From assembly GCA_963625295.1 (NCBI GenBank), contig CAVFTC010000030.1:1-20587 (forward strand): 20,587 nucleotides of DNA, in the 5' to 3' direction. The DNA is from CAG-488 sp963625295 (lineage in GTDB: Bacteria; Bacillota; Clostridia; Oscillospirales; Acutalibacteraceae). A model generated the notes under the pieces. It had not been told where the DNA came from. It did not search any database and saw only the letters and a list, made by a program, of their open reading frames with translations. Within the stretch, counting starts at the first letter, position 1. Every line of letters starts with the position of its first letter. The position numbers and the translations under genes were made by a program. Below are positions 14,760-20,587 of the stretch, in pieces.

Positions 14760-16508
14760 ATGCATATGATAAAAAGGCTGATGCAATGTATCCGTGAATA
14801 CAAGCTTCCGTCACTGCTCAGTCCGCTGTTTATCACGGGCGAGGTCGTCATAGAGTGCTTTATACCTTTTATAACAGCTCAACTCGTTGACAGTATCGAG
14901 GACGGCTGCGGTATGGATGTTATCACCCAATACGGAATCAAGCTGGTTGTTCTTGCAATTTGTTCGCTTGCGTGCGGCGCATTGTCGGGACATTTCTGCG
15001 CCATTGCGTCATGCGGGTTTGCAAAAAATCTTCGACATGACCTGTTCTATGCGGTTCAGAACTATTCGTTCGCAAATATTGACAGGTTTTCCGCCTCAAG
15101 TCTTGTAACAAGGCTCACGACGGATGTTACCAATGTTCAGAACTCTTACATGATGATAATAAGAACGGCGATCAGAAGTCCGCTGATGCTTGTTTTTTCA
15201 ATTGTTATGACTATCAAGCTCAGCCCGAAGCTGACAACGGCGTTCATTGCGCTTATTCCGTTTCTTGCGCTCGGACTTGTGCTCATGATAAAGATGGTAA
15301 TGCCGCTTTTTAAGCGTATATTCAAGCGATACGATGCGCTGAACAACTCCGTCCAGGAGAATGTTGCAGGTATCAGGGCGGTAAAGTCCTTTGTTCGTGA
15401 GGATTTTGAATATCAGAAATTTTCCGTTGCGTCCGATAATGTATGCAGCGACTTCACCAAGGCGGAAAAGCTTATGGCTCTCACCAATCCGCTTGTCAGC
15501 GCTGCAATCTATGTTATCATGATAATCGTGTTCTATTTCGGCGCAAAGATAATCGTTACATCGGGCGGTACGGAGCTTAAGGTCGGCGGTCTTTCCTCGA
15601 TTTTGACCTACGGAATGCAGGTTCTCATGAGCCTTCTCATGGTTTCAATGACGCTTGTTATGATTTCCATGTCCTTTGCCTCCGCAGGCCGTATTGTTGA
15701 GGTTCTTGAAGAAAGCAGTACGATAAAGAATCCCGCAAATCCAGTTCGCAAGGTTGAGGACGGTTCGATCGACTTTGAAAATGTTCGCTTTGCTTATTCA
15801 AAAAAGCAGGAGGTCGATACGCTGCGTGACATAAGCTTCCACATTAACTCCGGCGAAACGATAGGCATAATCGGCGGAACGGGAAGCAGTAAATCAACGC
15901 TTATTCAGCTTATTTCAAGGCTTTACGATGTTACCGGAGGAAGCGTTAAGGTCGGAGGAATAGATGTCAGAAAATATGACATCAAAACTCTGCGTGACGC
16001 AGTTTCCGTTGTTCTTCAGAAGAATGTTCTTTTCTCGGGAACGATCAAGGAAAATCTCCGTTGGGGCGATAAAAATGCGACCGACGAGGAAATTGTCAGA
16101 GCTTGCAGGCTTGCGTGCGCCGACGAATTTATTGAGCAAATGCCGGATAAATACGATACATTTATCGAGCGTGGCGGCACGAATGTTTCCGGCGGACAGA
16201 AGCAAAGACTTTGCATTGCAAGAGCCTTGCTCAAGAAGCCGAAAATTCTTATTCTTGACGACTCCACAAGCGCAGTCGATACCAAGACCGACGCAATGAT
16301 CAGAAAGGCTTTTCGTGAGGAAATTCCTGACACAACCAAGCTCATTATTGCCCAGCGTATATCCTCGGTTCAGGACGCCGACAGAATCATTGTGCTTCAC
16401 AACGGCGAGTTGAACGGAATAGGCACTCACGACGAGCTTATGGAAAACAATGAAATTTACCGTGAGGTATTTGAATCTCAGACAAAGGCAGGTGATTTTG
16501 ATGAGTAA
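14760..16508 (+). CDS. ABC exporter half-transporter, degenerate-site subunit
   Basis: 582 residues: six membrane helices (about 1-310) fused to one ATPase domain (about 335-575). AAGGAGG (14744-14750), within the end of marR, lies 9 nt before the ATG. The nucleotide site deviates at three places. The Walker A is GGTGSSKST, with Ser377 in place of the Gly before K378. The residue after the Walker B Asp is Asp501 rather than the catalytic Glu. The H-loop His is replaced by Gln532 (IIAQR). Its signature motif VSGGQ (about 476-480) is sound. This is the known pattern of the non-catalytic subunit in heterodimeric exporters, where its signature completes the partner's working site. The cargo is unknown; such pairs next to marR genes are often multidrug or lipid exporters. 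The next gene overlaps by 8 bp, so the two are translationally coupled. Confidence 0.93.
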   Translation: MHMIKRLMQCIREYKLPSLLSPLFITGEVVIECFIPFITAQLVDSIEDGCGMDVITQYGIKLVVLAICSLACGALSGHFCAIASCGFAKNLRHDLFYAVQNYSFANIDRFSASSLVTRLTTDVTNVQNSYMMIIRTAIRSPLMLVFSIVMTIKLSPKLTTAFIALIPFLALGLVLMIKMVMPLFKRIFKRYDALNNSVQENVAGIRAVKSFVREDFEYQKFSVASDNVCSDFTKAEKLMALTNPLVSAAIYVIMIIVFYFGAKIIVTSGGTELKVGGLSSILTYGMQVLMSLLMVSMTLVMISMSFASAGRIVEVLEESSTIKNPANPVRKVEDGSIDFENVRFAYSKKQEVDTLRDISFHINSGETIGIIGGTGSSKSTLIQLISRLYDVTGGSVKVGGIDVRKYDIKTLRDAVSVVLQKNVLFSGTIKENLRWGDKNATDEEIVRACRLACADEFIEQMPDKYDTFIERGGTNVSGGQKQRLCIARALLKKPKILILDDSTSAVDTKTDAMIRKAFREEIPDTTKLIIAQRISSVQDADRIIVLHNGELNGIGTHDELMENNEIYREVFESQTKAGDFDE

Positions 16509-18438
16509 TCCGATGCCGAAAGGAAGAAAAGCTCCGATGATGGGAATGAAATCGGGCGCAAAAAAGGGCACATTCAAAAGAATCATCAAAATGCTTTTCA
16601 GTGAGTATAAGGTTCAGCTTATAGTGGTTGTCGTTTGTATAATTTTTTCCACACTTGCTTCAACAACATCTAACCTTTTCCTCAACAACTTTATTGTTGA
16701 GATAGATAACGGAATCAAAACCGGATGGGATGCGGCACTGCCGAACATCGTCAAAATCATTGCGCTTATGGGCGGAATTTATCTTGTTGGTGTTATCGCT
16801 GCATTTTTCCATGCGAGGATAATGGCAATCGTAACGCAGGGCTTCCTGAATAAGGTCAGAAAGACAATGTTCGGCAAGATGGAAAAGCTGCCGATAAAGT
16901 ATTTCGACACTCACCCCCACGGCGATATAATGTCCTACTATACCAATGATATCGACACGCTTCGTCAGCTTGTTTCGCAGGCTATGCCGGCGCTCATTCA
17001 GTCGGCGCTGACGGTTATAATGCTTGTCTTTTATATGCTTTACCTCAGCGTTTGGATGACGCTTATCGTTTTCGGTGCGGTGGCATTGATGATGATAGTT
17101 GTCAAGACCGTCGGCGGCAATTCGGCGAAGTTTTTCGTTCGCCAGCAAAAGGCTCTCGGCAAAACGGAGGGCTTCATTGAGGAAATGATGAGCGGTCAGA
17201 AGGTCGTCAAGGTCTTTAACCACGAGACGGAAAGCTGTAAAGATTTCGACAGAATCAACGGTGAGCTTTACAAGGAGGCTTCAAAGGCGAACAGCTTTGC
17301 GAATATCCTTATGCCCATCATGGCAAACATCGGCAACATTCTCTATGTTTGCATTGCTTTCATCGGCGGACTTCTCATTCTTGCGCCGAATGTTCACAAC
17401 CTCTCTCTCTCCGGTCAGGCTCTCGGCATTGCCGTTGTTGTACCTTTCCTCAACATGACAAGACAGTTTACGAACAACATCAGCCAGATTTCGCAGCATG
17501 TCAACAGCATCGTTATGGCTCTTGCCGGCGCAGACCGAATTTTTGAGCTGATGGACGAAGAGCCGGAGGTTGACGACGGCTATGTTACGCTTGTAAACGC
17601 AAAAGAGGTTGACGGCAAGCTTGTTGAGTGCAAGGAGCGCACAGGAACATGGGCGTGGAAGCATCCCCACGAGGACGGAACCGTTACCTACACGAAGCTC
17701 ATGGGCGATGTGCGCATGGAGCACATGGATTTCGGCTACGATCCGGAAAAAATCGTTCTTCATGATATTTCGCTCTTTGCAAAGCCGGGTCAAAAGGTTG
17801 CGTTTGTCGGCGCAACGGGCGCAGGCAAAACGACGATCACCAATCTTATTAACCGCTTCTACGATGTTGCCGACGGCAAGATCCGTTACGACGGAATCAA
17901 CATCAACAAGATAAAAAAGGACGATCTTCGCCATTCGCTCGGTATTGTTCTTCAGGAAACGAACCTGTTTACCGGTACGGTTATGGAGAACATTCGTTAC
18001 GGTAAGCTCGACGCAAGCGACGAGGAGTGTATCGCTGCGGCAAAGCTCGCCAATGCGGACGAATTTATTCACATGCTTCCCGACGGCTACGACACAATGC
18101 TGACCGCCAACGGCGGCAACCTCTCTCAGGGTCAGCGGCAGCTGCTTGCGATTGCAAGAGCCGCAGTAGCTGATCCGCCGGTTATGATTCTTGACGAGGC
18201 AACATCATCGATCGATACAAGAACCGAAGCGATCGTTCAGAAGGGCATGGACGCTCTGATGAAGGGAAGAACGGTATTCGTCATCGCTCACAGGCTCTCG
18301 ACAATTCAAAATTCCGATGTTATAATGGTTCTTGACCACGGTTGTATAATTGAGCGTGGCAGTCATGATGAGCTTATTGCCGCTCAGGGCAGATACTACC
18401 AGCTTTACACCGGTTCGTTTGACAAAAAGGAGAGCTGA
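16501..18438 (+). CDS. ABC exporter half-transporter, catalytic subunit
   Basis: 645 residues from the ATG at 16501, which overlaps the stop of the first subunit (ATGAGTAA). An in-frame ATG further upstream at 16450 would overlap the first subunit by 59 bp and is not needed. A basic N-terminus, then six membrane helices (about 35-330), then the ATPase domain. The motifs are canonical: Walker A GATGAGKTT with K443, signature LSQGQ (541-545), Walker B with catalytic E566, H-loop H597. The LSQGQ variant together with the partner's altered Walker motifs gives one degenerate and one working ATP site. Between the membrane part and Walker A there is an extra segment of about 35 residues (about 365-400) containing GTWAWKHPHEDG, which I believe recurs in Clostridia relatives. 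The pair should pump a hydrophobic compound or lipid out of the membrane. Confidence 0.93.
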   Translation: MSNPMPKGRKAPMMGMKSGAKKGTFKRIIKMLFSEYKVQLIVVVVCIIFSTLASTTSNLFLNNFIVEIDNGIKTGWDAALPNIVKIIALMGGIYLVGVIAAFFHARIMAIVTQGFLNKVRKTMFGKMEKLPIKYFDTHPHGDIMSYYTNDIDTLRQLVSQAMPALIQSALTVIMLVFYMLYLSVWMTLIVFGAVALMMIVVKTVGGNSAKFFVRQQKALGKTEGFIEEMMSGQKVVKVFNHETESCKDFDRINGELYKEASKANSFANILMPIMANIGNILYVCIAFIGGLLILAPNVHNLSLSGQALGIAVVVPFLNMTRQFTNNISQISQHVNSIVMALAGADRIFELMDEEPEVDDGYVTLVNAKEVDGKLVECKERTGTWAWKHPHEDGTVTYTKLMGDVRMEHMDFGYDPEKIVLHDISLFAKPGQKVAFVGATGAGKTTITNLINRFYDVADGKIRYDGININKIKKDDLRHSLGIVLQETNLFTGTVMENIRYGKLDASDEECIAAAKLANADEFIHMLPDGYDTMLTANGGNLSQGQRQLLAIARAAVADPPVMILDEATSSIDTRTEAIVQKGMDALMKGRTVFVIAHRLSTIQNSDVIMVLDHGCIIERGSHDELIAAQGRYYQLYTGSFDKKES

Positions 18439-18440
18439 AG

Positions 18441-18479
18441 ATGCTTTTAAGGCTGCTTGGGGGATTTATATGGCTTTGA
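18441..18479 (+). other. 12-codon leader ORF with strong RBS, overlapping the acyltransferase start
   Basis: AAGGAG (18427-18432) is placed ideally, 8 nt before this ATG. The frame runs 12 codons, encoding MLLRLLGGFIWL, to TGA at 18477-18479. It overlaps the acyltransferase ATG at 18470 in another frame. Within it is a run of five G (18459-18463). Either it is a coupling leader, or the true acyltransferase start is here and one G is missing from the run. Confidence 0.45.
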
Positions 18480-19273
18480 TATATGCGGTGCTGAGCGCAC
18501 TTGTGGATTTTTTAATAACACATTTTTGCGGGCTTATGGAGAGCTTTGGGGATATTTGGAAGCCGCTTTTGCTGTTTCCTTTAATATACGCATGCTTTTT
18601 GCTGCTTCACCTCGGCGCATTCTGCCTTTTTTCGTTCACGACGGACAAAAAATATACAAGCAATATCCACAATGCGTACCGCAGCTTTATGATTTCGAGC
18701 ATCAGGCTTTTCCTCAAGGTTGCAAAAATCAATGTTCATGTTGAGGGGAAGGAGCTTGTGCCGGACGACGGACGGTTTCTGCTGGTTTCCAACCATCTGT
18801 CGGTCTTTGACCCGATGATCAGCATGACCGCCCTGGCGGACAAGAACATCGCCTTTGTGGCGAAGCAGGAGCTTTTCGGCATTTTTGCCGCAGGAAAATA
18901 TCTTGCAAAATCGGGCTGCGTCGGTCTTGACCGAGAGAACACCCGTGAGGCGGTCAAGGCGATAAACAGGGCTGCGGACAACATCAAAAACGGCGTGTGC
19001 GCAATGGGGATTTACCCCGAGGGCTATGTCAACAAAAATCCCGGCACGCTTCTGCCGTTCAGGAACGGAGCATTCAAGATTGCGAAGAAGGCGAAGGTGC
19101 CGATTGTTGTTTCCGTTGTGAAGAACACGAGAGACGCCAACAAAAATATGTTCAAACGCCGTTCCGATGTTTATTTGAAAATTCTCGCCGTGATTCCGTA
19201 TGAAAAAATCGCCGACCTCAAAACAAACGAGATCGGCGAAACGGTATTCAAAATGATGGCTGATGAGATATGA
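18470..19273 (+). CDS. PlsC-family (1-acylglycerol-3-phosphate type) acyltransferase
   Basis: 267 residues from the ATG at 18470, which has a run of G (18459-18463) as its only nearby Shine-Dalgarno; see the leader ORF for an alternative start. Two hydrophobic segments (about 1-22 and 30-55) anchor it in the membrane. The catalytic domain carries the PlsC motifs: NHLSVFD with H109 and D114 (the HX4D pair), GCVGLDRE, YPEGYV with E184-G185 for glycerol-phosphate binding, and VPIVVSVV. Family members transfer an acyl chain to lysophosphatidate or similar acceptors in membrane lipid synthesis; related members acylate other lipids, so the acceptor is open. It follows the exporter genes directly and precedes the PHP gene by 12 nt, so it is in the same operon. 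A housekeeping role or modification of an exported lipid are both possible. Confidence 0.9.
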   Translation: MALIYAVLSALVDFLITHFCGLMESFGDIWKPLLLFPLIYACFLLLHLGAFCLFSFTTDKKYTSNIHNAYRSFMISSIRLFLKVAKINVHVEGKELVPDDGRFLLVSNHLSVFDPMISMTALADKNIAFVAKQELFGIFAAGKYLAKSGCVGLDRENTREAVKAINRAADNIKNGVCAMGIYPEGYVNKNPGTLLPFRNGAFKIAKKAKVPIVVSVVKNTRDANKNMFKRRSDVYLKILAVIPYEKIADLKTNEIGETVFKMMADEI

Positions 19274-19285
19274 GGAGTGTAGATT

Positions 19286-19990
19286 ATGTTTAAAGAAAGC
19301 GCAAAAAAGCAAATTGAGGAGGCATATCCCTACAGGCTTGAGCTTCATGCCCACACCTCGCCCGCAAGCGGATGCTCGCAGGTCAAGCCGGAGGATGTTG
19401 TGACGATTTTCCACAACGCAGGCTACGACGGAATCGCCATAACGAATCATTTTTATCCCAAGCCGGAAAATGAAAATTTCCTTGAAATTTATCGCAGCGA
19501 TTACCTCAAAGCACTTGAAACAGGGGAGAGGCTAGGAATGAAGGTCTACCTTGGCGCAGAGCTGAGATTTCCAAACCAAAACGACAATGACTATCTGCTT
19601 TTCGGCTTTGAGCTTTCGCAGCTTGAGGAGATGTATTCCCTCATGGGCGGAACGCTGGAGGGCTTTGTCGAGAGCTTTAAGACCGACGATATGTTCCTCC
19701 TGCAGGCTCACCCGTTCAGGGACGATATGCAGCAGGGGTTTGAAAAATGCCTTGACGGCGTCGAGGTTTTCAATATGCACCCTCACCACAATTCAAGAAT
19801 CGCCGTCGCCGAAAGATACGCAAGGGAGCATGGCAAAATCGCCACGGCAGGAACGGATTACCACCACATCGGGCATGATAATCTTTGCGCAACAAGAGCG
19901 CCGCACCTCCCCGAAAACGAGCACGAGCTTGTCGTCCTCCTCAAAAGCAACGACTTCATCTTCCAAGTCGGCGAGCATATCATAGTATAA
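19286..19990 (+). CDS. PHP-domain metal-dependent phosphoesterase
   Basis: 234 residues. GAGGAG overlaps the stop of the previous gene and lies 8 nt before the ATG. All the metal-binding motifs of a PHP fold appear in order: LHAHTS (H21, H23), TNH (H55), GAE (E92), QAHPFR (H142), NMHPHH (about 167-171) and GTDYHH (D191, H193). These build a trinuclear metal centre that cleaves phosphate esters, for example histidinol phosphate or nucleoside 3',5'-bisphosphates in characterised relatives. It is close in length to stand-alone PHP proteins; the substrate cannot be read from the sequence. No membrane segment or signal peptide is present. It is last in the marR-exporter-acyltransferase operon. No terminator of its own is clear on the + strand. 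Confidence 0.9.
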   Translation: MFKESAKKQIEEAYPYRLELHAHTSPASGCSQVKPEDVVTIFHNAGYDGIAITNHFYPKPENENFLEIYRSDYLKALETGERLGMKVYLGAELRFPNQNDNDYLLFGFELSQLEEMYSLMGGTLEGFVESFKTDDMFLLQAHPFRDDMQQGFEKCLDGVEVFNMHPHHNSRIAVAERYAREHGKIATAGTDYHHIGHDNLCATRAPHLPENEHELVVLLKSNDFIFQVGEHIIV

Positions 19991-20045
19991 TTTTGAATTT
20001 AAGACAACCCCAATTGTGCGGTATCGCCTTAAAACTTAATAATAG

Positions 20046-20079
20046 CAAAAGAACAACCGCCTCCCGAGGGAAGCGGTTG
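20046..20079 (-). terminator. intrinsic terminator for the minus-strand Big_2 gene
   Basis: CAACCGC-C-TCCC pairs with GGGA-A-GCGGTTG (20054-20079), with one mismatch and a 2-base turn. On the minus strand it is followed by TTCTTTTG (20053-20046), so it terminates the leftward gene, about 30 nt after that gene's stop. On the + strand A residues follow it, so it is not a good terminator for the PHP gene. Confidence 0.72.
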
Positions 20080-20109
20080 AAAAATTTAGATAAATCGGTT
20101 GATTAAGGC

Positions 20110-20587
20110 TTAGTACCATATCCAGCCGAACAGGAGAATCACAATCAGCCATTGACCGAAGGAATACTTGACCGTTACATTGCATGTGTCGGTGACGGTA
20201 TTTCCGTTTGAGTCGGTCACGGTGCAGGTAATCGTTGCGCTGCCTTTCTTTGCGCCGTAGACCTTGCCGTTGTTATCAACCGTTGCAACCTTGATGTTAG
20301 ACGATGAATACTCGACAGTGTACTTTGCACCCTCGTCAGCCTTAATTGCCGGCTTGATGGTCGCCGACTTCTTGTAGTTCAGCGTGACATCCGAAACGGA
20401 AACATCCGTAACTTTTGCCATTTCTTTGACTTTAATTTTATATGAAGCAGACACAGATCCGTCTTCAGTAGAAACAGTAATGATTGTTTCACCTGCACTT
20501 TTACTGATAACAAAACCATTAGGAGTTATCTCGGCAACATTTTCATCTGAGCTTTGCCAAATTAATTTTACATCTTCGCTTATATCC
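20110..20587 (-). CDS. Big_2 (bacterial Ig-like) surface protein, 5' part outside the window
   Basis: The frame is open from the window edge to a stop at 20112-20110, giving at least 158 residues; a GTG at 20454 lies inside the domain and is not the true start. It holds two group 2 Ig-like domains. The first is partial (LIWQSSDENVAEITPNGFV, then GETIITVSTEDG). The second is complete (LNYKKSATIKPAIKADEGA, then YSSSNIKVATVDNNGKV, then KKGSATITCTVTDSNG). Each shows the typical 'SS-N--VA-V---G-V---K-G-ATIT' pattern. The C-terminus is odd: directly after the last beta strand come YSFGQWLIVILLFGWIWY and the stop, a short hydrophobic aromatic tail with no basic residues and no LPXTG. Big_2 domains are found in adhesins and cell-surface proteins. 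It converges on the PHP gene and is not part of that operon. Confidence 0.85.
   Translation of the reverse strand, partial: DISEDVKLIWQSSDENVAEITPNGFVISKSAGETIITVSTEDGSVSASYKIKVKEMAKVTDVSVSDVTLNYKKSATIKPAIKADEGAKYTVEYSSSNIKVATVDNNGKVYGAKKGSATITCTVTDSNGNTVTDTCNVTVKYSFGQWLIVILLFGWIWY

Noticed and set aside
16450..16500. Earlier in-frame ATG for the second exporter subunit
   Set aside because: It lies deep inside the first subunit's coding sequence. The ATG at 16501 gives the usual overlap of stop and start and a normal basic N-terminus.
18350..18469. Earlier in-frame start for the acyltransferase
   Set aside because: This extension lies mostly within the C-terminal coding sequence of the exporter and adds a low-complexity segment unlike any PlsC N-terminus.
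18581..19450. Open frame of 289 codons on the minus strand under the acyltransferase and PHP genes
   Set aside because: It spans two genes with clear catalytic motifs on the plus strand; its product is a His/Arg-rich shadow without a domain.
20054..20079. Hairpin as the terminator of the PHP operon
   Set aside because: On the plus strand it is followed by A residues, not T; the T-rich side faces the minus-strand gene.

Overview
The window looks like a chromosomal segment of a low-to-mid-GC Gram-positive anaerobe, most likely a gut Clostridia of the Oscillospiraceae/Ruminococcaceae type. The reasons are strong GGAGG ribosome binding sites, GTG and TTG starts backed by them, near-consensus TTGACA-17-TATAAT promoters, type I dockerin modules, FIVAR-like repeats, a Big_2 surface protein, and a Firmicutes-style heterodimeric ABC exporter under a MarR regulator. 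The taxonomy is inferred from gene content only.

Left part (1-13.6 kb): a secretome island on the + strand. After a possible fragment of an upstream gene come a 1194-aa secreted dockerin protein (110-3694); a cytoplasmic glycosidase-like protein of the GH95 type with a TTG start (3755-5824); a 1837-aa secreted protein made mostly of about 18 FIVAR-like repeats with a C-terminal dockerin (6045-11558); and a 643-aa secreted protein with a cohesin-like beta-sandwich, one FIVAR-like unit and a duplicated C-terminal beta domain (11613-13544). A promoter is visible before the 1837-aa gene. Intrinsic terminators follow the 1194-aa, GH95-like and 643-aa genes. The three secreted proteins share the same FIVAR-type helical module. 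Two of them carry dockerins and the third carries a cohesin-like domain, so they may assemble on the cell surface. That assembly is an inference.

Middle (13.55-14.3 kb): about 760 bp with no large gene, but it is not empty. It holds three copies of an 8-bp motif, a perfect consensus promoter, a 40-codon small ORF, a segment that can fold into several hairpins, and a strong terminator. This is a self-contained transcription unit of about 340 nt. A second perfect promoter with palindromes over its -35 then drives the next operon.

Right part (14.3-20 kb): a tightly packed + strand operon of a MarR-type repressor, two ABC half-transporters (one with a degenerate nucleotide site, one canonical), a PlsC-family acyltransferase and a PHP-domain hydrolase. 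The exporter probably moves a hydrophobic compound or lipid across the membrane and is controlled by the MarR protein. The lipid-type acyltransferase may act on the same envelope chemistry. The far right end holds the 3' part of a minus-strand gene for a Big_2 surface protein with a short aromatic-hydrophobic C-terminal tail. Its terminator lies between the two convergent genes.

All family assignments come from reading motifs by eye; no database search was done.
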